Part shown: positions 7,907-15,536 of the stretch, piece by piece
How positions within the stretch are numbered: the stretch's first letter is position 1
Layout: each line of letters begins with the position of its first letter
Source: Candidatus Zixiibacteriota bacterium
GTDB lineage: Bacteria; Zixibacteria; MSB-5A5; GN15; FEB-12
Assembly (NCBI GenBank): GCA_028715215.1
Contig: JAQUSF010000007.1
Coordinates: 1-56,637, forward strand
Length of the DNA stretch: 56,637 bases
Direction of reading: 5' to 3'
Notes under the pieces: model-generated
The model's database searches: none
The model's input: only the letters and a program-made list of their open reading frames with translations
What the model was told of the DNA's origin: nothing
Program-made: the position numbers and the translations under genes

Positions 7907-8824
7907 ATGAAATTATTTATAGCTATAACTGATAATGATTGGTTCAAATATCTGTCAGCTTTAAAACCTGATGAGGTAAACTTTTGGAGGCCTAGCGGTG
8001 GAATATTTTCACTTGAAATTGGTACGCCCTTTCTCTTTAAATTACATAGCCCTTTTAACTACATAGCAGGTGGTGGCTTTTTTATACGATCGGAAAAACT
8101 ACCTTTGACATTGGCATGGGATGCTTTTCAGACTAAAAACGGTGTATCAACTCTTGATGAATTACGAAAGAAAATAAACAGTCTGAGAAAGATTAGTTCT
8201 TTAAATCCGGAGATTGGTTGCACGATTCTTAATGAACCGTTTTTCTTACCTGAAGAATCATGGATCCAAGTACCTAAGAGCTGGTCAAAGAATATAGTAA
8301 CAGGTAAGTCATATGATTTAACTACCTCTGATGGTATTTCTTTATGGAATGAACTACAGGAAAAACTCATGTTAGTGAATAATGGACTAATAAAAGATAG
8401 AACAAAAATTCTGAGAGAAAAGCGCTTTGGTTATACCTATTTAATTAAAAGTCGTTTAGGTCAGGGAGCTTTTAGATTACTCGTAACTGGTGCATATAGA
8501 CGCCGATGCGCTTTTACGGGAGAAAAAACTCTTCCTGCTCTTGAAGCAGCCCATGTTAAACCATTTTGTGAAGAAGGTCCTAATATTACAGAAAATGGAT
8601 TACTGATGAGGTCTGATTTTCACAAATTATTTGATAAAGGATATATAACAGTTACTCCGAGTTATAAGATTGAAGTAAGCAAAAAGATTCGAGAAGAATT
8701 CGAAAATGGTAGAGATTATTACGCTTTTCATGGAAATAAGCTATTGATATTGCCTAGCATTAGAGAAGATATGCCAAATAAAGAGTATCTTGAATGGCAT
8801 AATACAAATAAATTTCTTGGTTAA
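7907..8824 (+). CDS. HNH endonuclease family protein
   Basis: The 305-residue protein has a nuclease-like C-terminal half. RLGQGAFRLLVTGAYRRRCA followed by FTGEKTLPALEAAHVKPFCE, the ENGLLMRSDFHKLFDKGYI segment and a terminal ALHG-like YAFHGNKLLILP match the HNH_2-type module of putative restriction endonucleases. The His of AAH and the Asp/His of DFH are the likely catalytic and metal-binding residues. The N-terminal half (1-170) is not recognised and may determine target choice. Upstream sequence has only a weak purine stretch as a ribosome site. The gene is clearly more AT-rich than the genes around 11.5-25 kb and lies beside a transposase remnant, suggesting horizontal acquisition. No methylase partner is present, so a complete restriction-modification system is unlikely here. 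Confidence 0.75.
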   Translation: MKLFIAITDNDWFKYLSALKPDEVNFWRPSGGIFSLEIGTPFLFKLHSPFNYIAGGGFFIRSEKLPLTLAWDAFQTKNGVSTLDELRKKINSLRKISSLNPEIGCTILNEPFFLPEESWIQVPKSWSKNIVTGKSYDLTTSDGISLWNELQEKLMLVNNGLIKDRTKILREKRFGYTYLIKSRLGQGAFRLLVTGAYRRRCAFTGEKTLPALEAAHVKPFCEEGPNITENGLLMRSDFHKLFDKGYITVTPSYKIEVSKKIREEFENGRDYYAFHGNKLLILPSIREDMPNKEYLEWHNTNKFLG

Positions 8825-8871
8825 TTTTTCTTACCTCGAAATTTCAGGCAGGTCACCTATAGAAAGGGCTG

Positions 8872-8894
8872 GGTGGCCCACAGCTTGCTGTGGG
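8872..8894. repeat. REP-like palindrome, left copy
   Basis: The 23-bp unit GGTGG-CCCACAGC-TT-GCTGTGGG contains an 8-bp hairpin with a two-base centre. An exact inverted copy lies at 9322-9344. The two bracket the decayed transposase, as expected for the recognition palindromes of a RAYT/IS200-type enzyme. Confidence 0.8.
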
Positions 8895-8918
8895 ATCTTA
8901 TATATATAAACCTTATCT

Positions 8919-9326
8919 TCATAATTCAACTCTATCGACTATTAACGGAACATCACTTTTCCCTTGATAGTAATTATAGCTTGACCAGCGCCACTCCTCT
9001 GGTGTTTGTACCAGATTCCTCTAAACCGGATTCATGTGACAATAATTGATTTTTTCAATTACCGATTCCCAACTGCGACAATTATGTTCATAACAACGCT
9101 TTTGCCAGAATACATGGTGACCTTCTAAAGTATTTAATCCCCTTTGAACAAAATATTCCCTTGCCATTTTGGATTTTATCTCTCGAATAACAAGACCAAG
9201 CTGCATCGTTTGCCTGGGACAGATAACCAGATGAATATGTTCCGGCATTACTGCATAACCATATATTTGAAAACCATATTTTAAGCGGACTGAATCAAGA
9301 TATTTTATAAAAAGTTCTTTACCCAC
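8919..9326 (-). pseudogene. Decayed Y1 (REP-associated) tyrosine transposase
   Basis: The minus-strand frame carries RAYT hallmarks: YGYAVMPEHIHLVICP with the HIH metal-binding motif, then IREIKSKM and YCHMNPV. An in-frame TAG at 9021-9023 follows HMNPV, yet the frame continues as RNLVQTPEEWRWSSYNYYQG to a TGA at 8919-8921. PEEWRWSSY is the conserved C-terminal segment of these enzymes, so the stop is a nonsense mutation. The N-terminal ~40 residues of a full-length enzyme are absent: the frame begins directly at the right palindrome (GTG 9324-9326), with no ATG upstream before a stop. It is therefore truncated at one end and interrupted at the other. The real enzymes nick single-stranded REP DNA; this copy is probably inactive. 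Confidence 0.85.
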
Positions 9327-9344
9327 AGCAAGCTGTGGGCCACC
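9322..9344. repeat. REP-like palindrome, right copy
   Basis: Exact reverse complement of the 23-bp unit at 8872-8894. The transposase remnant's frame runs into this palindrome, which places the boundary of the element inside or at this repeat. Confidence 0.8.
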
Positions 9345-9348
9345 GCTC

Positions 9349-9369
9349 GGAACCCGACCTGCTGTTACT
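9349..9369. repeat. Repeat arm GGAACCYGACCTGCTGTTACT, copy 1
   Basis: This 21-bp segment next to the right REP palindrome recurs at 11319-11339 with one substitution (C to T). The core GCAGGTC also occurs, inverted, at 8848-8854 outside the left palindrome, so it seems to belong to the same repeat family. Confidence 0.65.
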
Positions 9370-9452
9370 ACAAGAACTTATATCATATTGAACATTTATG
9401 GTATGACTTTCGTCTAAGTAATAAGGATATAAAAAAGAGATGTGAATTAGCA

Positions 9453-11009
9453 ATGAAACTTTATTTTCAATTGATTATTTGTTTAGTTACTTTTCATGGT
9501 TTGTTAATGGCGAACGAAAAATCGTCTTCAGGCATAGTGATTCATTATGGACTCAACGATAGTCACAGTAAAAGCTGGGTTCAGGAAAATAGTGATGGAG
9601 TTGTGGGTATTTCCTACTTTCAGCGTTTCGATGGCGACTATACTGATGGTACGCTGTTATATAAGACCATTTACCCGGACGGAACGGAATTTATTGACTC
9701 GGTAACTACCGGAACACGGCTGGAAAAATCGGTACTATTGTGTGATTCTCTTTCTGACCCCCATATTTTTGTTGCTTGTTCAAATGATTTAGATCAGGTT
9801 ATCTACCATTATTATAAGAATGCAAGTGGCCAGTGGGAAAACGAAACAATCATCCACTTTTACAACGAGGGAGGGAAATTCATTTACGAACTATCTGCCG
9901 ATACCGGTCCTGATTTTTCCTTCCATTTATTGATATTGAAGACACGTTCTGATATTGACTCGGATGATTTTATGAATGCCTGGATAAATTCCTGCTTGTA
10001 CTACATGACAAATGTAACTGGAGTCTGGGAAAAAGAACTGGTTCATAACTATAATATGGCTTATACCTATGATATGTACATCAAATCATCCTGTCGTCAG
10101 GATATAAAGGTGGATGATTCCGGTTACGTCCATGTGACCTTTTTAGAGCAAATGACCGGTACCGACGACCCTTCGCGCCTGCTGTATGCTACCAACAAAA
10201 CCGGAATATGGCAGATTGAGATAGCCCTAAATTACGACTCTGGCTCAAGAGACGATGCGGGTTGGTTTCCATCATTATGTCTGGATAAAAATGACGTACC
10301 TTATATATCGTGCATGTATATTGACCGGGTATACACGTATTCGGCTACGTCCTGTAAGTTGCTGTTGCTTAAAAGATTGGGGGTGGGTAGCTGGCAAATA
10401 GAAGTTGTGGCTACTCATGATGACGGGTATTATGGTAGTGACGGCCGCAATTTTACCGGTGGTTTGACGCATCTTATCTTTGACCATACCAACAAAACTC
10501 ATATAATTTTCTCAGATATCGCTTCGACCCATTGGCCAGTCCTGAATCAGCGTCTTAACGTAGGTAATATAAGATATGCCGTTTTTAAAGATGGCATCTG
10601 GAATTTTACCACGATTTATCATCAGCCGATACCGGCTGGTTTTTTTAACGCCACCGAGATGTTCGGGATGTGTTTGATTATTCCAAAAATGACTGAAATA
10701 GTACGTATTATCGGGGTGGAGTTAGTAGTTACTGCGGAATATCAATACGCGTGCAGCTTAATAGATTTCGAATGGAACTTGGACTGTTGCCTTGGGGTGA
10801 CAGGTAATACTGATTGTTCTGAATCAGAAGCTCCTGATATCTCTGATATTACCAGGCTAATTGATTACCTTTATCTGAGTCACAAGCCTTTATGTTGCCC
10901 TGAAGAGGCAGATACTGATGGCAGTGGTGGAGAACCTGACATTTCAGATATTACCTGTATAATAGATTTCCTATATATAAATCATGATCCGCTGGCTGAG
11001 TGTCCTTGA
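9453..11009 (+). CDS. Secreted protein with C-terminal dockerin-type repeats
   Basis: The protein has 518 residues with a signal peptide (MKLYFQLIICLVTFHGLLMA). Residues ~30-440 form repeated blocks of the type YYKNASGQWENETI / YMTNVTGVWEKELV / YATNKTGIWQIEIA, resembling the blades of a BNR/sialidase-like beta-propeller. The C-terminus has two calcium-loop units, DISDITRLIDYLYLSH and DISDITCIIDFLYINH, separated by a PLCCPEEADTDGSGG linker, which is dockerin type I layout. Dockerins normally bind cohesins, but none is encoded here; in this lineage the module may have another surface role. It lies in the AT-rich accessory segment between repeat copies. The second dockerin protein at 46026 shares the C-terminal module. 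Confidence 0.7.
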   Translation: MKLYFQLIICLVTFHGLLMANEKSSSGIVIHYGLNDSHSKSWVQENSDGVVGISYFQRFDGDYTDGTLLYKTIYPDGTEFIDSVTTGTRLEKSVLLCDSLSDPHIFVACSNDLDQVIYHYYKNASGQWENETIIHFYNEGGKFIYELSADTGPDFSFHLLILKTRSDIDSDDFMNAWINSCLYYMTNVTGVWEKELVHNYNMAYTYDMYIKSSCRQDIKVDDSGYVHVTFLEQMTGTDDPSRLLYATNKTGIWQIEIALNYDSGSRDDAGWFPSLCLDKNDVPYISCMYIDRVYTYSATSCKLLLLKRLGVGSWQIEVVATHDDGYYGSDGRNFTGGLTHLIFDHTNKTHIIFSDIASTHWPVLNQRLNVGNIRYAVFKDGIWNFTTIYHQPIPAGFFNATEMFGMCLIIPKMTEIVRIIGVELVVTAEYQYACSLIDFEWNLDCCLGVTGNTDCSESEAPDISDITRLIDYLYLSHKPLCCPEEADTDGSGGEPDISDITCIIDFLYINHDPLAECP

Positions 11010-11526
11010 GATGATATAATTTTATAGATACTAAAGAACGATAATCATATTTTTTTCCATTTTACACAGGCACTAATGCCTGGTGGCTTGGCTATGTACA
11101 AAGTCAAGGCATATTTTGTTGTGAATCCAAACCAGTCTGCTATTCGTGACTTCTGTTATTATCAGAGTCACAGGGAATCAATCCGCGGTATTCACCAGGG
11201 GACAGACAATTTGAAAGAGTCTCCGCAGGTCGGGTTCTGAATCCGCCCTGGGTGGATGAAAAACCTGACATCTTAATATATATTTTTGTCGGGTTTCTCG
11301 CTCCGCTCTGCTTTGCTTGGAACCTGACCTGCTGTTACTTCTAATCCTAAATTTCTTCTTGACCCTTAAGACGGTATCTACAAAAACTGCCCATAATTTT
11401 CGAAGGTCTTCGACCTTTCGACAAAGCGATTCTCCGATATATTGTTTGCTTCCCGGCCGAGAATGTCGTTTATTATCTTCTGACTTTTAAAGGTTGTGAA
11501 ATTGCAGATATCGGGTTGTTTTTAAT
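11010..11526. other. Intergenic region with repeat element
   Basis: A 54-codon open frame (11076-11240) has a poor ribosome site and no recognisable sequence, so I do not call it. A small CAGGCA/TGCCTG hairpin lies near 11068-11083. The right half is the nested inverted repeat at 11225-11332. No other gene is seen. Confidence 0.4.
11225..11332. repeat. Nested inverted repeat, REP/MITE-like
   Basis: Outer arms GCAGGTCGGGTTC (11225-11237) and GAACCTGACCTGC (11320-11332) pair with one mismatch or wobble. Inner arms AAACCTGACA (11261-11270) and TGTCGGGTTT (11287-11296) pair with one wobble. The right arm continues as the 21-bp sequence also found beside the transposase remnant (9349-9369). It looks like a non-autonomous element of the same family. 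Confidence 0.65.
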
Positions 11527-12927
11527 ATGAGTTCGGCACAATTGACGTTCCTGGGGGCGACCGGTACCGTTACCGGCTCCAGGTATCTTGTTGAGATGCG
11601 GGGGAAGAAGATCCTTATTGATTGCGGTCTGTTCCAGGGTCCCAAAGAAAATCGGCAGAGAAACTGGGAGCCGTTTCCGGTTCCCCCCGACGAAATCGAC
11701 CTGGTTTTCCTGACCCACGCTCACATTGACCATATCGGATATACGCCGCGTTTTTGTCGGGAAAATTTTAACGGCCGTATTTACTGCACCGACGCCACTA
11801 ATGAATTGAGCAAAATCCTTTTGCGCGACAGCGCCCATCTTCAGGAAGAAGACGCCTACTGGGCGAATAAAAAAGGTTTTTCCAAACACAAGCCGGCACT
11901 TCCGTTATTCACGGTCGAAGATGCGGAAAAAGCCCTGCAATATTTCTCACCTCTTCATTACGGCGAGGATTTGTACCTGAGCGGAGACTTTCGAATTAAA
12001 TTTAAAGATGCCGGGCATATTCTTGGTTCAGCCATGGTGGATATTAAAATCATCAATCGCCAGGAATCACGGAAGATTGTTTTCAGCGGTGATCTGGGTC
12101 AGCCGGGTAATCCGATTTTACGCGACCCGATTCAGGTTTATAATGTGGATTATCTTATTATTGAGTCCACCTACGGTGACCGGTTACATGAGAAGGTGTC
12201 AACTTCGGATGAACTGGCCCGGATAATACAGGAAAGTGTAAAGCGGGGCGGCGTTCTTTTAATTCCTTCTTTTGCCGTGGAGCGTACTCAGGTGGTTCTG
12301 CATACTATCCGGGAGCTTGAGGAAAAATGGCTGATCCCCTCGTTACCCGTTTTTGTCGATTCCCCGATGGCTATCGAGGCGACGGAAGTTTTTGATAAAC
12401 GCCTGGTCGACCAGAACCTGGCCACCCGGATATCACATCTGGAAGGGAAACAAATTTTTTACCCTCAAAAGCTTAAATTCTGCCGGTCAAGAGAAGAATC
12501 GAAAGCCATCAATAACATAAAAAAAGAAGCCATCATTATATCATCAAGCGGAATGGCGACCGGCGGTCGGGTATTGCATCACCTTGCCCTGCGCCTTCCC
12601 GATCCGAATAACACTATCGCCTTTGTAGGTTACCAGGCGGTCGGCACGAGAGGGCATCACCTGGTTGATGGCAAACCGGAAGTAAAAATTCACGGTCGTC
12701 AGATTCCTGTTAATGCCTGGGTCGAAAATGTCCCTGGTTTTTCCGGTCATGCTGATTATCATGCCATTCTGGCCTGGCTGATGGCCTTTAACCGTCCACC
12801 GGAAAAAACATTCATCGTCCATGGAGAACCGGAAGCTTCGGCGTCATTGGCTGAAAAAATCAGAAGTCACTTCAACTGGGAGGTGGATATTCCCGAACTG
12901 GGTGATGTCAGGGAGATAGAAATGTGA
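11527..12927 (+). CDS. Metallo-beta-lactamase/beta-CASP RNA-processing exonuclease
   Basis: The 466-residue protein begins TFLGATGTVTGSRYLVE and has the metal-binding motif HAHIDH at 64-69, a downstream DAGHILGS and SGDLG, all typical of the metallo-beta-lactamase fold. The beta-CASP insertion follows (ESTYGDRLHE, IPSFAVERTQ, SPMAIEAT, ISSSGMATGGRVLHHL), and GHADYH with FIVHGEPEA completes the C-terminal motifs. This is the CPSF-73/YSH1-like exonuclease family. It is cytosolic and likely acts on RNA, although DNA activity cannot be excluded. Length and motif order are normal. The upstream region offers no clear ribosome site. It stands alone, with a SIMPL gene 127 bp downstream. Confidence 0.9.
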   Translation: MSSAQLTFLGATGTVTGSRYLVEMRGKKILIDCGLFQGPKENRQRNWEPFPVPPDEIDLVFLTHAHIDHIGYTPRFCRENFNGRIYCTDATNELSKILLRDSAHLQEEDAYWANKKGFSKHKPALPLFTVEDAEKALQYFSPLHYGEDLYLSGDFRIKFKDAGHILGSAMVDIKIINRQESRKIVFSGDLGQPGNPILRDPIQVYNVDYLIIESTYGDRLHEKVSTSDELARIIQESVKRGGVLLIPSFAVERTQVVLHTIRELEEKWLIPSLPVFVDSPMAIEATEVFDKRLVDQNLATRISHLEGKQIFYPQKLKFCRSREESKAINNIKKEAIIISSSGMATGGRVLHHLALRLPDPNNTIAFVGYQAVGTRGHHLVDGKPEVKIHGRQIPVNAWVENVPGFSGHADYHAILAWLMAFNRPPEKTFIVHGEPEASASLAEKIRSHFNWEVDIPELGDVREIEM

Positions 12928-13054
12928 CTTTTTCATCAGGAAAAATTTTTACAGCGGCGGTATTCACAAGTTGAATGTACAATACCTGTAATAAAAAAAG
13001 CAATCGAGTTCTGCACCCACTATTAAAAGAGTTAATAAGACAAGGAGATAAGTG

Positions 13055-13786
13055 ATGTCATTAAATGAGCTAACCTCTAAAGGAAGCGGCTTAATCTGGG
13101 GCAGTCTTATTCTGGGGCTGTCGCTGGTGGCCTGTGCCTTGATTGTCAGTTCCAGCTTTGTCAGGATTAAGGGTTTTGGGCGAACGATCTCAGTCACCGG
13201 CGCCGCCAACAAAACCATTACCTCCAATTATGCCATCTGGGAAGGAAATATTTCCGTAACCGCTCCGACTGTCGAAGCCATATCGGTGCGTCTTAAAGAC
13301 GGTTTTAACAAGGTCGAAGCGTTTTTGCGCTCGGAAGGATTTGAAACGGACATGTACGAATGGAAACCGGCATATATTTACAAGAATTATAACCGGGAAG
13401 GTGAGGTTAGCGGTTATTCGTTGAACCAGACCATCAGGGTGGAAATGGAAGATGTTTATCGTATTACCGAACTGGCTCACGAGGCTTCGCGCCTGATAGA
13501 GCAGGGAGTGGAATTTAATTCCAGCCCGCCCCAGTACCTTTTTACCGGCCTTGATTCCCTGAAGCTGGAGATGATTCAGGCGGCGACCGAAAACGCCAAG
13601 CTTCGCGCACAACAGTTAGCCTCGACAACCAATCGAGCAGTCGGCCCGCCGACGTCCGCCCAGGTGGGTGTTTTTCAGATAAGACCGCGTCATTCGCAGG
13701 AAGTTTCCGGGATGGGGATGAGTGATATTTCTTCCATCGATAAGGAGATTGTTTCAACCGTACATATCAGCTTTTTAATAGATTAG
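13055..13786 (+). CDS. SIMPL (DUF541) domain protein, membrane-anchored
   Basis: I choose ATG 13055 over the GTG at 13052 because AAGGAG (13042-13047) is spaced seven bases from it. The 243-residue protein has one N-terminal transmembrane helix (LIWGSLILGLSLVACALIVS), then FGRTISVTGAANKTITSNYA and a C-terminal part with MIQAATENAKLRAQQLA. The SVTG start and the A-x-x-NA-x-x-RA-x-x-LA helix are typical of SIMPL/DUF541 proteins, which are periplasmic or outward-facing and of uncertain function, sometimes tied to oxidative stress. It is apparently monocistronic. Confidence 0.8.
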   Translation: MSLNELTSKGSGLIWGSLILGLSLVACALIVSSSFVRIKGFGRTISVTGAANKTITSNYAIWEGNISVTAPTVEAISVRLKDGFNKVEAFLRSEGFETDMYEWKPAYIYKNYNREGEVSGYSLNQTIRVEMEDVYRITELAHEASRLIEQGVEFNSSPPQYLFTGLDSLKLEMIQAATENAKLRAQQLASTTNRAVGPPTSAQVGVFQIRPRHSQEVSGMGMSDISSIDKEIVSTVHISFLID

Positions 13787-14285
13787 TCGGTTTTCAGGTT
13801 TAACCTGTTTATGACGTTATCCGCCTGAAGAAATATAAAGTTATGGATAGAATGGTCATTTATTGAACATCAACTTTTAATTATTAAGTTTAGAAATAAT
13901 CTTTAATTGCCCAATTATGATTCCGACCCTCTTTTTTGAGGATGTTGGGGGTCTTCTTCCAAGTCTTTAAAAGGTAATAAGTTAAGCGGTGAAACCAATA
14001 TTCATATCCGGTTCGTATTATTAAGGCGCGTTAAAAGGGAAACCTGTGTCATTAAGTATAGTAGATAATTATATCTAATATTGGTTCGGGCGGGAATTGG
14101 TCGAAAAAGGTGCAATCAAGCTAATCGTATATCGGACAAGGGATTGACCTTAAACCGGTTCATACCGTTTTTTTTTACCAGGCTTATACGAGGGTTCAAA
14201 AAGTTTGGTTTATACCGATAATATTTCAAGCGCGAATAATTAAATAAACTTAACAGATAAACTCTCTAAATGAAGGGGGAATGAA
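13787..14285 (+). promoter_or_regulatory. Regulatory region before the porin-chemoreceptor operon
   Basis: About 500 bp with no supported gene. A direct repeat GGTTYATACCG occurs at 14157-14167 and 14207-14217, 50 bp apart, a possible two-site operator. CAGGTTTAACCTG just after the SIMPL stop is a short palindrome, and GACCC...GGGTC frames a small stem near 13925-13955. No clean -35/-10 pair was found. Confidence 0.35.
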
Positions 14286-15476
14286 ATGAAGAAGTGTAAC
14301 TCAATCACCGTTGTTACCATCTTTATGTTATTCCTGTTGGTCAGCGGGTCATTTGGTGCCGAAACACCGTCACCGTCTTTTGACCTCAATTGGTACGGGT
14401 ATTTCAAACTTGATGGTTCAGTTGACCAGAATCTTACCAGCCATGGCAATTTTGTCATGTGGGTTAATCAGAAAAGCTTTGACGCCGACGACCAGCAGTT
14501 CAATATGACTGCCAACCAGACTCGCTTTGGCGTTAAGGCTAACGGGAAGAATTATAAAAGCGCCAAGGTAACGGGCAACCTGGAATTTGACCTTTATGCC
14601 GGAATAACCGGGGCTACCATTGCCGAGAACAAGGCGATGTTGCAACTTCGTCATGCTTATTTCAGTGTTACCGTTAATCAATGGACCTTAACCGCCGGTC
14701 AAACCAATGACCTGCTGTCCCCGCTGAACCCGGCTACCTTGAACTATCCGGTTCTCTGGGGTTGCGGTAATATTGGTTATCGTCGGCCTCAGGTGGCTTT
14801 AAAATACACCATGAAGCCCACCGAGCAAACCAATATGTCATTGTCAACGGGTGTATTCCGGACAATCGGCGGCGATCTAACGCCGACTTTCAGCCTTGCC
14901 ACGGGGGAAACGTCAGAAGGTGCTGATGACGGTACGGATGCCGCCATTCCTTCGGTTCAGGGTCAACTGGATATACAGCACAACTTTGCTTCCGGCGCGA
15001 AACTTCAAATCGGTGGTTCCGGTCTCTGGGGTCGCTTGAGTGCGGAAACCAGCCTGGGTAACTCGGAAAATTATGAAAGCTGGGCGGCGTCCGGCCATTT
15101 GATGATTTCCCTGCCGCAGGGTTTTGGACTTTCCGGTGAAGTTTATACCGGTTCCAACCTGGGCAGTTATTTTGGCGGTATTTTGAATAACAGCACGGTT
15201 GAGGGTGTCAACTCGCTGGGCGGCTGGGGTTCCCTGTGGTTAAAAGCCTCCCCCAGAGTTAATTTTGCCGCCGGTTACGGTTTTGATGACCCTGATGACG
15301 AAGACCTCAATCTTAATCAGCGTTCCAAAAACCAGTGTATCTACGGTAATATTAATGTTTCCGTTGTTTCCAAGGTTACGGTCGGCCTGGAAGTCTCCCA
15401 GTGGAAAACCACTTATAAAGACAGCGATACCGTGGAATCATTGCGCGCTCAAACTTCGTTTATCCTTAATTTCTAA
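14286..15476 (+). CDS. Outer-membrane porin
   Basis: The 396-residue protein has a cleavable signal peptide (MKKCNSITVVTIFMLFLLVS, ending near FGA) and a mature region of amphipathic strands: NWYGYFKLDG, NQTRFGVKANG, KVTGNLEFDLYA, LQLRHAYFSVTV, WTLTAGQTNDLL. It ends in SFILNF with terminal Phe. This resembles DcaP-like/general porins of 14-16 strands, with LRHAYFSV and GQTNDLLSPLNP as family-like stretches. GAAGGGGG precedes the ATG at good spacing. The chemoreceptor gene starts 60 bp later on the same strand, so substrate uptake and sensing may be coupled. The transported solute cannot be inferred. Confidence 0.85.
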   Translation: MKKCNSITVVTIFMLFLLVSGSFGAETPSPSFDLNWYGYFKLDGSVDQNLTSHGNFVMWVNQKSFDADDQQFNMTANQTRFGVKANGKNYKSAKVTGNLEFDLYAGITGATIAENKAMLQLRHAYFSVTVNQWTLTAGQTNDLLSPLNPATLNYPVLWGCGNIGYRRPQVALKYTMKPTEQTNMSLSTGVFRTIGGDLTPTFSLATGETSEGADDGTDAAIPSVQGQLDIQHNFASGAKLQIGGSGLWGRLSAETSLGNSENYESWAASGHLMISLPQGFGLSGEVYTGSNLGSYFGGILNNSTVEGVNSLGGWGSLWLKASPRVNFAAGYGFDDPDDEDLNLNQRSKNQCIYGNINVSVVSKVTVGLEVSQWKTTYKDSDTVESLRAQTSFILNF

Positions 15477-15536
15477 TTCAGTTGATTTAGGTTGATCCGG
15501 CAAAGAAAAAAGCGGGACTAAATTAGGAGTACAGCA

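Noticed and set aside
11076-11240. 54-codon ORF after the first dockerin gene
   Set aside because: Weak ribosome site, unknown sequence, and the 3' end lies inside the repeat element.
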